Source: Fontisphaera persica (GTDB lineage Bacteria > Verrucomicrobiota > Verrucomicrobiia > Limisphaerales > Fontisphaeraceae). From it: a DNA stretch of 64,000 nt. The translations under genes and the position numbers were made by a program. The stretch is taken from NCBI RefSeq assembly GCF_024832785.1, contig NZ_CP116615.1, forward strand, positions 2,728,001 to 2,792,000, given 5' to 3'. This document shows, piece by piece, positions 1-7,345 of the stretch (position 1 is the stretch's first letter; each line of letters starts with the position of its first letter). The notes under the pieces are model-generated. The model had not been told where the DNA came from and did no database searches. It saw only the letters and a program-made list of their open reading frames with translations.

Positions 1-634
1 CATCGGGATCAATTTTGAGGAGCGGATCGTACTTGGACAGCTCCTTGGTGAGGCGTTTAAGCTGTTCGAGGGTGGTTTGGAGGAGTTTCTGGCGCTCGGC
101 TTCCATCTGTTTTTCGAGGTTTTGGAGGCGGGCGGTGTAGTGGAGGTCCAGGGTCATGATATTGCTCTGGCCCAAGTCGTTGAGGGCGCGGGAAAGTTGG
201 CGGGTGAGGTTGAGGGCGGCGTTGGTGATGGTCATGGCGGTTTCGGTGCGGAGGGCCACCACCGCTTCGCGGTCGGCGCCGGCCTGGCTGGCGGCGAGCA
301 TGGCCTGGTGCTGGGCCAGGCGGGCCTGGGCGGCGTAATTGGAGGCGATGATGACCATGTAGCGGCCGCTTTGGTCGGTCCATTCCTGGCTGTGCTGGAG
401 GCGGCGCTCGGCGGTCTGCCAGGACTCAAGAATCAAATAGGTGGCGGTGCCGGCGATGGCCGTGAACAGGACGACAGCCACCAACAACTGCACCATTTGA
501 GTGCGGCGGGCGCGCTTGAGACACTGGTGCATCTCGGCCGCCGTGAGCAGGCGGTCGCCTACTGCCGGGCTGCCCGAGGTCTGGAAAGGATTGGCGGTTT
601 TTTCCGGCCCCGGCCGTTGTTCAGGGGTCGCCAT
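1..634 (-). CDS. Unknown membrane-anchored coiled-coil protein, C-terminus cut by window edge
   Basis: The ATG at 634 (minus strand) opens a frame that runs through base 1 without a stop, giving at least 211 residues. The N-terminal ~45 residues are polar and end in a basic patch (KRARRTQ). One hydrophobic segment follows at about residues 47-69, then a long Ala/Gln/Glu/Arg-rich helical region with heptad-like leucines (for example LEKQMEAERQKLLQTTLEQL) that predicts a coiled coil. This is a type II anchor with a large extracytoplasmic helical domain. I do not recognise a family. Methyl-accepting or sensor-type periplasmic helices look similar, but no HAMP or signalling domain is seen before the edge. 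The plus-strand ORF over the same bases is a codon-bias shadow. Confidence 0.6.
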   Translation of the reverse strand, partial: MATPEQRPGPEKTANPFQTSGSPAVGDRLLTAAEMHQCLKRARRTQMVQLLVAVVLFTAIAGTATYLILESWQTAERRLQHSQEWTDQSGRYMVIIASNYAAQARLAQHQAMLAASQAGADREAVVALRTETAMTITNAALNLTRQLSRALNDLGQSNIMTLDLHYTARLQNLEKQMEAERQKLLQTTLEQLKRLTKELSKYDPLLKIDPD

Positions 635-777
635 GACAGGGGCTATTTAATATGAGGCGGCGAGAATCACAATGGAAAAAGGCTGGGCGCAATGTGGGAC
701 GGCCTGCTGGCGGGCCAAGCATTTGGCTTGCGGGAACTCGCTCAATGCCCTAGTAACGGAGGGGGAGGCGGTGGCGT

Positions 778-853
778 GGGCGCTTGGCGCAGTGGTTAGC
801 GCGTCTCGTTTACACCGAGTAGGTCGGGGGTTCGAATCCCTCAGCGCCCACCA
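778..853 (+). tRNA. tRNA-Val (anticodon TAC), CCA encoded
   Basis: The cloverleaf can be drawn by eye. Acceptor strands GGGCGCT (778-784) and AGCGCCC (843-849) pair fully. The D arm contains AGTGGTTAGC, the anticodon loop is TTTACAC with anticodon TAC, and the T arm contains GGTTCGAATCC. The discriminator A (850) is followed by an encoded CCA (851-853). TAC reads GUA and other valine codons. No direct repeat of the tRNA 3' end was found nearby, so there is no evidence that it serves as an attachment site. Confidence 0.93.
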
Positions 854-871
854 TCAGCAATGTTTTCCTCC

Positions 872-899
872 TTGCAGTGCGGCACGGTTGAATTATAGT
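872..899 (+). promoter_or_regulatory. Candidate sigma70 promoter for the small-gene pair
   Basis: TTGCAG (872-877) and TATAGT (894-899) are separated by 16 nt. The -10 box ends 8 nt before the ATG at 908, so a transcript starting at the usual distance would have almost no 5' leader. Confidence 0.4.
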
Positions 900-907
900 G
901 ACGAGGT

Positions 908-1354
908 ATGGAATCCATCCACAACCAGTCTGAATTTGATTACCACATAGATGACAGGGACTGGTCGGCGGTCCAACTTCTGGTAAGCGAACTTCAGGAA
1001 GAACTGGCAGAGCGGCGTTCGCACCTTTTATACCGCCTTGCGGCATGGTCTTTTGCCCTCAAAGTCTTCAAGCGAATCGAAGGTGAGCGCATCGTTGACC
1101 GGCAGCCATCAGAAAGGGACATCAATTATCACCGGGCCATGTTGGGCTTTCTCAAGGGTTGCGGCGAGCTTCTGTTGCATCAATTTAGAATGCACCAGGA
1201 GATTGATCCGAAAGTCATCGGCTTTGGGTTTGATAATCTTGCCGCCACTGTCGAATCGCTGCGCATTTCTGAAAGGATGTGGTACGGCGATATGACCAAA
1301 GCCAGAAGGGAGGAAATTTTGGCCGATGTCTTTGGACCGGAAAGCGCTGCTTAA
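908..1354 (+). CDS. Conserved-looking hypothetical protein, 148 aa
   Basis: An intact 148-residue frame starts at ATG 908, just behind a candidate promoter and 55 nt after the tRNA. The product is soluble, with charged amphipathic helices and several Trp/His/Arg residues and no signal peptide or membrane segment. I recognise no family. It overlaps the next gene by 29 nt, so the two probably form one transcript. Codon use and GC are lower than in the flanking housekeeping genes, which together with the tRNA suggests a small acquired cassette. That origin is inference. Confidence 0.6.
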   Translation: MESIHNQSEFDYHIDDRDWSAVQLLVSELQEELAERRSHLLYRLAAWSFALKVFKRIEGERIVDRQPSERDINYHRAMLGFLKGCGELLLHQFRMHQEIDPKVIGFGFDNLAATVESLRISERMWYGDMTKARREEILADVFGPESAA

Positions 1355-1559
1355 CCAGATACTGGAAACTCTCTATCAGCTTGAAATTTGCGACGAGTCC
1401 TCGCGGGCTAGAACCTTGGCCAATCTGAACTCCCTTTTAGACCAAGCAGTACAAGGCACCAAGGTTTCAAGGCATGAGCTGCTGGAAGCGCTGAAAGACA
1501 GGATGCTGGAATATCGGAAGGCTCGGCGCAAACAAGACCTGCCTTGGCCCCATATTTGA
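1326..1559 (+). CDS. Small hypothetical protein, 77 aa, overlapping partner of the preceding gene
   Basis: The ATG at 1326 lies inside the end of the previous gene (29-nt overlap, different frame), a layout typical of translationally coupled pairs. The 77-residue product is almost wholly helical and charged, with leucine heptads in the first half and a basic tail ending PWPHI. It looks like a small partner-binding protein. A toxin-antitoxin-like pair is conceivable, but no known TA fold or motif is visible, so function is left open. Confidence 0.55.
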   Translation: MSLDRKALLNQILETLYQLEICDESSRARTLANLNSLLDQAVQGTKVSRHELLEALKDRMLEYRKARRKQDLPWPHI

Positions 1560-1617
1560 AAGCGGGATTCTCTTCGCGCAAAAATTTTTTGGCAGCCATC
1601 ATGGGTGGGCAAGTGGC

Positions 1618-2604
1618 CTAAAGAAATAACGCGGCGAGGTTGAAGTAGCAGAGGAGGGTGAAAATGTCGGCCAGGGCCAGGGTAAGCGGGCCGGCGGCCA
1701 CCTTGGGGTCCCAGCGGAGGGCGTGAAGCAGGGTGGGAATGCCCAGCCCAACGAAGCACGCGCCCGTGAGGGAAAGGCTGATGCTGCCGCCGATGACCAG
1801 GGCGGCGGGCAACACGCCACGCCAGAGCCAGACGATAAGCGACACGAGGATGCCACAACCCAACCCCAGGAGGAGGGCGGTGGTCATTTCACGCCGCAGG
1901 GCCTTGCCAAACCAAGCCCAGGTGGGACGCGTGGCGCGTAAAGTTTGGATGGCCAGGGTCATGGATTGGATGCTCACGCTTTCCCCCAGCGCGAGGACCA
2001 GTGTAAGGAAGAAGGCGAGCAGGATGCTGCGCGCGAGGGTCAGTTCATAAGCGCCCGCCAGCAAGGCGCAGAGGGTGCCGCTGAGGACGGTGGGCATAAG
2101 CCAGGGGAAACGGTAGCGAAAGGCACGCAGCGGGGTGGCATCACGCACCTGATTGAGGCGAAAACCGAGCATTTCAAAGACATCTTCGGCCTGCTCGCGT
2201 TCGGTGAAGTCAAAAATTTCGCCGGTGAACAACTGCACGTCCACCATGCCCACGATGCGGCGCCGTTCGTCCACCACGGGAAAGGCCAGGAATTTGTGCA
2301 GGATGAACTGCTCGCAGGCTTCGAGGACGGTGGCGGTGTGGGGAATGACCACCATGCGGGTAATCATGATGTTCTGCAATTTTTCTTCCAGCGGGGCGGT
2401 CAGCAAACGGCGGGTGGGCACGACGCCCACCAGGCGATCGTCTTCGGCCACGACATAGAAATAGACGATTTTTTCGCCAATGCCCTGCTGGCGGATGGCG
2501 TTGAGGGCTTCCTGGACGGTGAAATGAACGGGCAGTCTGGCAAAGTCAGTGCGCGCATATTTCAAAATCGGTTCCTGGAAGTGATGAGCGGAATCATGTT
2601 TCAT
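1618..2604 (-). CDS. MgtE/SLC41-type divalent cation transporter lacking the N-terminal regulatory domain
   Basis: This 328-residue protein has two CBS domains at about 20-75 and 80-135, a linker helix, then five membrane segments from ~165 to the C-terminus. The end carries the MgtE hallmark DPKVAAGPLTLALAD followed by the last TM. In the family these transporters import Mg2+, and the CBS pair plus an N-terminal superhelical domain close the pore when Mg2+ is high. Here the protein starts almost directly at CBS1, so that ~100-residue N-terminal sensor domain is absent. I chose ATG 2604 because a much longer open frame upstream is only a shadow of the oppositely oriented oxidoreductase. Mg2+ is the likely substrate, although Co2+ or Ni2+ cannot be excluded. 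Confidence 0.85.
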   Translation of the reverse strand: MKHDSAHHFQEPILKYARTDFARLPVHFTVQEALNAIRQQGIGEKIVYFYVVAEDDRLVGVVPTRRLLTAPLEEKLQNIMITRMVVIPHTATVLEACEQFILHKFLAFPVVDERRRIVGMVDVQLFTGEIFDFTEREQAEDVFEMLGFRLNQVRDATPLRAFRYRFPWLMPTVLSGTLCALLAGAYELTLARSILLAFFLTLVLALGESVSIQSMTLAIQTLRATRPTWAWFGKALRREMTTALLLGLGCGILVSLIVWLWRGVLPAALVIGGSISLSLTGACFVGLGIPTLLHALRWDPKVAAGPLTLALADIFTLLCYFNLAALFL

Positions 2605-2679
2605 CGCAGCCCATGCTAGCCCGGTTGCCCAGGGTTGGCAAATGGGACATGAAGCCAGGGGGCGGCGCGGTTTTCCCGC

Positions 2680-2708
2680 TTGACGGAAGGGGCAATCCAC
2701 AGTGCAAT
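2680..2708 (+). promoter_or_regulatory. Candidate promoter for the Gfo/Idh/MocA gene
   Basis: TTGACG (2680-2685) and TGCAAT (2703-2708) have a 17-nt spacer. The -10 box ends 7 nt before ATG 2716. Confidence 0.35.
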
Positions 2709-2715
2709 TCGGCGC

Positions 2716-4053
2716 ATGAAATCCACAACTGTTTCCACGACACGTCGGAATTTTCTGAAAACTTCTTCGACGCTGGCCGCGGGGGCGGCGCTGGCGCCCG
2801 GCATCCCCATGCCGGGGTATGCGGCGGAAAGCAACACATTGAAGATTGCGCTGGTCGGTTGCGGGGGACGGGGCACTGGCGCGGCGAAAAACGCGCTTTC
2901 CACCGCCGGGCCGACGCAATTGTGGGCGGTGGCCGATGTGTTTGAGCAAAAGACCGAGGCCTGCGTGCGCAATTTGACGTCGCAACTCGGGGAGAAGGCG
3001 AATGTGCCGCCGGACCGGCGCTTTGTGGGTTTCGACGCCTTCAAGCGCGCGATAGATTCGCTGGACAAAGGGAGTGTGGTGTTGCTGGCGACGGCGCCGG
3101 CGTTTCGCCCACTGCATTTTGAGTATGCCATTGAAAAAGGGATGCACGTGTTCATGGAAAAAAGCTTTGCGGTGGATGCCCCCGGCATCCGGCGCGTGCT
3201 GAAAACGGGCGAGCTGGCGCGGCAGAAAAATTTGAAGGTGGCCGGCGGGTTGATGAGCCGGCATTACCCGCCGCTGGAGGAGGCGATTGCGCGGATTCAT
3301 GACGGCGCGATTGGGACGGTGGTGACTTCCTATGCCTACCGGATGCACGGGCCGGTGGGGCTGGCGCCGAAAGCGCCGGGCATGAGCGAGGTGGCTTATC
3401 AAATTGCCAATTACAGTTGTTTTACGTGGCTGAACGGCAGTTTCATTGTGGACTGGCTCATTCACAACATTGACGTGTGCTGCTGGGTCAAGGACGACTG
3501 GCCGGTGTCGGTGCAGGGTATGGGCGGCCGCCAGGTGCGCCAGGAGGCGGACCAGCTTTTTGACCATTACATGGCCGAGTACACTTTTGCGGACGGCACG
3601 CGCCTGGTCGCCCAGGGACGGCACATGACACGGTGCTATGATTTCTTTGGCAATATCGTGCACGGCACGACGGGCTGCGGAATCTTGGGCGAGGGCATTC
3701 CCGACCCGCGGTTGTTCAAGGGACATAAACCGGGGGGCGAGCAATTGCTGTGGCGATTCCGGGGAGAAAAGGGCGACCAATACCAGCGCGAGCATGATTT
3801 GTTGTTCGATGCCATCCGGAATGACAAGCCCTACAATGAAACCGAGCGCTGCGCGAAGTCCTGCCTCACGGCCATCATGGGGCGGATGGCCTGCGAGTCC
3901 GGCGCGCTCATCACATGGGAGGCGGCGATGAATTCCAATTTGTCCCTCGCGCCCAATTTGGAAAATCTGACGATGGAGGGCCCGGCGCCGGTGATGCCGG
4001 ATGCGCAGGGGCGGTATCCGATTGCCATGCCGGGGCAGACGCAGGCCTTGTAG
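2716..4053 (+). CDS. Tat-exported Gfo/Idh/MocA family oxidoreductase
   Basis: The 445-residue product opens with a twin-arginine signal (TTRRNFLK, then an Ala-rich hydrophobic stretch and a GYAAES cleavage region), so it should be exported folded. The mature part begins with a Rossmann nucleotide-binding motif (VGCGGRGTG, ~residue 46 on), and the family C-terminal sheet domain follows. The usual EKP motif is EKS here (MEKSFAVD). Family members oxidise or epimerise sugars and cyclitols with bound NAD(P). The first possible start (TTG 2680) adds 12 residues that coincide with a -35-like box, so ATG 2716 is preferred. A NagB-like gene 27 nt downstream points to amino-sugar or related carbohydrate use. 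Confidence 0.88.
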   Translation: MKSTTVSTTRRNFLKTSSTLAAGAALAPGIPMPGYAAESNTLKIALVGCGGRGTGAAKNALSTAGPTQLWAVADVFEQKTEACVRNLTSQLGEKANVPPDRRFVGFDAFKRAIDSLDKGSVVLLATAPAFRPLHFEYAIEKGMHVFMEKSFAVDAPGIRRVLKTGELARQKNLKVAGGLMSRHYPPLEEAIARIHDGAIGTVVTSYAYRMHGPVGLAPKAPGMSEVAYQIANYSCFTWLNGSFIVDWLIHNIDVCCWVKDDWPVSVQGMGGRQVRQEADQLFDHYMAEYTFADGTRLVAQGRHMTRCYDFFGNIVHGTTGCGILGEGIPDPRLFKGHKPGGEQLLWRFRGEKGDQYQREHDLLFDAIRNDKPYNETERCAKSCLTAIMGRMACESGALITWEAAMNSNLSLAPNLENLTMEGPAPVMPDAQGRYPIAMPGQTQAL

Positions 4054-4080
4054 ATTTTCCCACCGTCAACCCGCTGTCTT

Positions 4081-5013
4081 ATGCCACGTCCCTTGAGTGC
4101 CATATCCCCGGATTGGTGGGACTACACCACCCTGCCCAAAGACCTGATTGAAGAAGTGGCCCGCCTGACCCCACGCGATGTGGAACGGCTCTCGCGGCCT
4201 GGCTTCAAGGTGGTGATGTACGACACGCTGGAGGATTTTTATCTGGCGGAGGCGCTGGAGTACATCCACGCCTGGCGGCAGAGCACGGCGGACAACCCGG
4301 CGGGCATTTGCGGCCCCATTGGCCCCACGGAGCAATTGCCGCTGGTGGCGCGGCTGGTCAACTCCCTGGAGTTGGATGTCCGCGAAGGCCACTTCTGGGG
4401 CATGGATGAATGGTATCTGGACGGGAAGGAAGTGCCGGTGACGCATCCGTTGTCCTTTGAGCGCGCGGACCGCGAGTTGTGTTTCAATCGCATCAACCGC
4501 AAGTTGCGGATGCCCGATGCCCATCTGCACTTCCCCAAGGCGGACACGGCGCCCTATCGCAAGACTTGGGACAGCGGCATCCGGTGCGTGGTGATGCAGG
4601 GCGGACAGGGTGACGTGAAACACTGGGCCTTCAATGACCCGCCGCAGCGCAAGGGCAAGTACAAGGACCAGCCGCCGCCGGCGGCGGAATACCGCAAGCT
4701 CGCCACGCGCGTGGTCAAGCTGCATCCGCTGACGGTGGCCCAAAATGCGCGTACCAGCGGCGGCGGCAACATTGCGCTGGTGCCCACCATGGCGATTAGC
4801 GTGGGGCCAGTGGAGACGTGGAAGGCGGAGAAGGTAAGCATCTGGCAGGCGGGCAATCATGATAATCCTTTTGGCCAACGGCTGACGGCGTACATGATTT
4901 CCAAACGGATTGTGGACACCTCTGTGCCCATGTCGTTGCTGGCGGAACACCCGAATGTGCAATTCAATTATTACCGGGGCGGCCTGGGCACGTGCGCGGT
5001 GGAGATGCATTAA
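4081..5013 (+). CDS. Divergent NagB-like glucosamine-6-phosphate deaminase/isomerase
   Basis: This 310-residue protein of the NagB/glucosamine-6-phosphate isomerase superfamily has two recognisable elements. The WGMDEW motif corresponds to the active-site MDEY of NagB, and [15 protein letters not shown] corresponds to the GxDGHIAFNEP loop. Two differences are visible: one extra residue between the loop Asp and His, and Asp in place of the loop Glu. Canonical NagB converts GlcN6P to Fru6P and ammonia in the cytoplasm. No signal peptide is present. It lies 27 nt after the Tat-exported oxidoreductase and before a ceramidase-like gene, suggesting a catabolic cluster. The altered loop makes the exact substrate uncertain. 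Confidence 0.75.
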   Translation: MPRPLSAISPDWWDYTTLPKDLIEEVARLTPRDVERLSRPGFKVVMYDTLEDFYLAEALEYIHAWRQSTADNPAGICGPIGPTEQLPLVARLVNSLELDVREGHFWGMDEWYLDGKEVPVTHPLSFERADRELCFNRINRKLRMPDAHLHFPKADTAPYRKTWDSGIRCVVMQGGQGDVKHWAFNDPPQRKGKYKDQPPPAAEYRKLATRVVKLHPLTVAQNARTSGGGNIALVPTMAISVGPVETWKAEKVSIWQAGNHDNPFGQRLTAYMISKRIVDTSVPMSLLAEHPNVQFNYYRGGLGTCAVEMH

Positions 5014-5153
5014 TCATTCAGCCGGCGTAGTCACTGCAGGGGGCGCAACCATCCCGGCTGAACCAGGCGCCGCCGGCAAGGCCCAAGGGGGAAAGGGTGG
5101 CGGCATTCAAATTCAGCGTGGAAATCAGGAGTAGGGCAGGTTTTAATGGGAGC

Positions 5154-6596
5154 ATGAAACGTCTCCAGCTTTTCATGGCCAGCGCCTTGCTGGCCGCCAG
5201 CCTGGCGTGGGCGCAGGCTCCTGCCGGGGCGGTGGCCAATGCCCCCCTGTCTTTGGGATGCGCAGTCACCGATATTACGCCGCCGTTGGGCATCTCGCTG
5301 GCGGGTTATTATCATGAGCGGGGCGCGGAGGGGACATGGGACCCCCTGTTGTGCAAAGCGGTGGTGCTGCAATCGGGCGGGGAGCGGGTGGCGCTGGTTT
5401 CGCTGGACCTGATTTGGGTGACACGCCCCGTCACCGACGCGGCGCGGGCGGAGATTGAGAAGACCACCGGCATCAAGGCCGGGCACATTATGATTTATGG
5501 GACACATGCGCACACAGGGCCGGAGCTGGCGCATCAGGGACTGCGCCACGCCACGCAAGGCGAACCGCAGTCCAAGGTCAAGGAATACACTGCCCGCCTG
5601 CCGGGCTGGATTGCCGAAACGGTGCGGCGGGCGGATACGGCGCGGCAGCCGGCGCAATTAAGCGCCGCGAAAACGCGCTGCGAGGGTCTGACGTATAACC
5701 GCCGCTTCTTCATGCGCGATGGCACGGTGGCGTGGAATCCGGGGAAGCTCAATCCCAACATCATGATGCCCGCCGGGCCGGCGGACTCGGAAGTGGGAGT
5801 GTTGTTGTTTGAAGCGCCGCGCGCCCGCGGGCCGGCGCAAACGCTGGCCACGCTGGTGCATTTTGCCATGCACACGGATACCACAGGCGGCAGCAAATTC
5901 AGCGCCGACTGGCCGGGGGCTTTGAGCCGGGTGTTGGGCGGGTACCACGGCACGAATCACCTTACGCTGGTGATGAATGGGGCGTGCGGCAATTTGAATC
6001 ACATTGATGTGAACTGGAGCTGGCCCCAAACCTCGCCTGCGGAACAGCACCGGATTGCCATTATTTTGGGGGCGGCAGTTTTGCAAAGTTACAAACAGCT
6101 TCAACCCGTGGAGGGCGGGCCGCTCCAGGCGGCTTCCGCCTGGGTGGACCTGCCGGCGGCCACGGTGACGCCGGCGGAGGCGGCGGAAGCCCGCCAGTTC
6201 CTGGCCCAGGCCAAAGATGACCGCAGCGCCAATTTCATGAAAAAGGTGCGGGCATACCGGGCGCTGGATTTGGCAGCGCAGGATGGCAGGCCCTACCGGG
6301 TGGAAGTGCAGGTCATCACTTTGGGGCGCGATATTGCCTGGGTCAGCCTGCCGGGCGAGGTTTTTACCGAGCTGGGGCTGGCGATGAAAAAGCGCTCGCC
6401 GTTTCCTTTGACTTTTCCGGTTTATCTGGCCAACGAAACGGTGGGGTATATTCCTGACCGCCGCAGCTATGCGGAGGGCGCCTACGAGCCGGAAAGCGCA
6501 AGGGTGGCGCCAGGGGCCGGGGAGCAACTGGTGGAGACGGCCGTGGCTTTGCTGAACCGGCTGCACCAAGGAGCGGTGGAAAAGAAAGCCCCCTAG
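5154..6596 (+). CDS. Secreted neutral/alkaline ceramidase-like hydrolase
   Basis: The 480-residue product starts at ATG 5154 with a signal peptide (MKRLQLFMASALLAASLAWAQ, where AWA|QA looks like the cleavage site). Mature features match the N-terminal domain of neutral ceramidases: TDITPPLGISLAGYY near the start, then DLIWV, and the metal/nucleophile region YGTHAHTGPEL. Classical ceramidases are ~650-750 residues with a C-terminal Ig-like domain. Here that domain is missing or very short, as in many Verrucomicrobia/Planctomycetes paralogues whose substrates are unproven. It would act outside the cytoplasm, probably hydrolysing an N-acyl bond. The alternative upstream start at 5097 would put 19 residues before the signal peptide and was rejected. 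Confidence 0.85.
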   Translation: MKRLQLFMASALLAASLAWAQAPAGAVANAPLSLGCAVTDITPPLGISLAGYYHERGAEGTWDPLLCKAVVLQSGGERVALVSLDLIWVTRPVTDAARAEIEKTTGIKAGHIMIYGTHAHTGPELAHQGLRHATQGEPQSKVKEYTARLPGWIAETVRRADTARQPAQLSAAKTRCEGLTYNRRFFMRDGTVAWNPGKLNPNIMMPAGPADSEVGVLLFEAPRARGPAQTLATLVHFAMHTDTTGGSKFSADWPGALSRVLGGYHGTNHLTLVMNGACGNLNHIDVNWSWPQTSPAEQHRIAIILGAAVLQSYKQLQPVEGGPLQAASAWVDLPAATVTPAEAAEARQFLAQAKDDRSANFMKKVRAYRALDLAAQDGRPYRVEVQVITLGRDIAWVSLPGEVFTELGLAMKKRSPFPLTFPVYLANETVGYIPDRRSYAEGAYEPESARVAPGAGEQLVETAVALLNRLHQGAVEKKAP

Positions 6597-6739
6597 CGGG
6601 GGTGGAAAGGCCAGGTGAAAGGCCAGGTCAGAAAGAGAAGCGGCAGCGCGAAATGGGGACACCCAATTTTCAGTGCGCCGCCCGGCCCTTTAATGTTGCG
6701 GGTGCGGCAGGGGGTGGACGGATTGGCCTGCCTCTCTGG

Positions 6740-7321
6740 TCAGCGGCGTTTGAAGAAAGTTTGCGGGAGAGTGCCTTCCTCAGTGCGGACGACAGCGCCC
6801 GGCCCGAGGTTGCGGCGTTGGAACCAGCCCTGGGTGGTTTCGAGGACGTACTGGATATTGTCCACCTTGGCCTCCTTGCCCTGTAAATCGCCCGGGTGCA
6901 AATCATGGATTTCCCGGATGACCCCCTCGGGGTCAAGGTAGGCGGCGCTCAAGGGGACCCGGGTGTTTTTCATGTAGAAACTGGCGCGATGCGGCCAGGG
7001 GAAGACGAATAACATGGCCTCGTTTTCGGCGAGGTTGGTGCGAAACATCATGCCGGTCATGCGCTGGACGTCGTTGGTGCACAGCTCGGTAATCAATTCG
7101 TGCGCGCCCACGTAAAGGCGCATGGTTCTGAGTTTGGGTTGGGCGCGGTCCAGATGCCCCTCCGGGGTAACGCGAGGCAGACCCTCCGCTTCCGCGGCGG
7201 GGGGTGCAGCGGGCGGGGGGGCCTTGGCATCGCAACCCGTGAAACCGGAAATTGCTGCCAAGGTCAAACCTGCCGCGAGAGCCAAACACCATGGCTTGCG
7301 GGCCGGGATATTTCGAGACAT
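6740..7321 (-). CDS. DUF192 lipoprotein
   Basis: A 193-residue product with a lipoprotein signal: basic start, hydrophobic stretch, then lipobox GFTGC, so it is probably anchored in a membrane after lipidation. A Pro/Ala linker precedes a DUF192 domain (~65-185) with the family pattern of a GMMFR-like turn, then FVFPWPHRASFYMKNTRVPLS and an Asp-Pro-Gly turn. The biochemical role of DUF192 is unknown. The start is MSRNIP at 7321; an upstream ATG at 7333 adds four residues. It lies 24 nt downstream of the large propeller gene on the same strand, so the two are probably co-transcribed. Confidence 0.85.
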   Translation of the reverse strand: MSRNIPARKPWCLALAAGLTLAAISGFTGCDAKAPPPAAPPAAEAEGLPRVTPEGHLDRAQPKLRTMRLYVGAHELITELCTNDVQRMTGMMFRTNLAENEAMLFVFPWPHRASFYMKNTRVPLSAAYLDPEGVIREIHDLHPGDLQGKEAKVDNIQYVLETTQGWFQRRNLGPGAVVRTEEGTLPQTFFKRR

Positions 7322-7345
7322 GCCCAGAATCACGAAAGATTTGTG

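Noticed and set aside
778-853. tRNA-Val as a phage/island attachment site
   Set aside because: No second copy of the tRNA 3' end was found within several kb and no integrase is present.
1618-3795. A 725-codon minus-strand open frame extending the transporter upstream
   Set aside because: Beyond ATG 2604 it overlaps the well-supported plus-strand oxidoreductase and has the Arg/His/Pro-rich composition of a GC-bias shadow.
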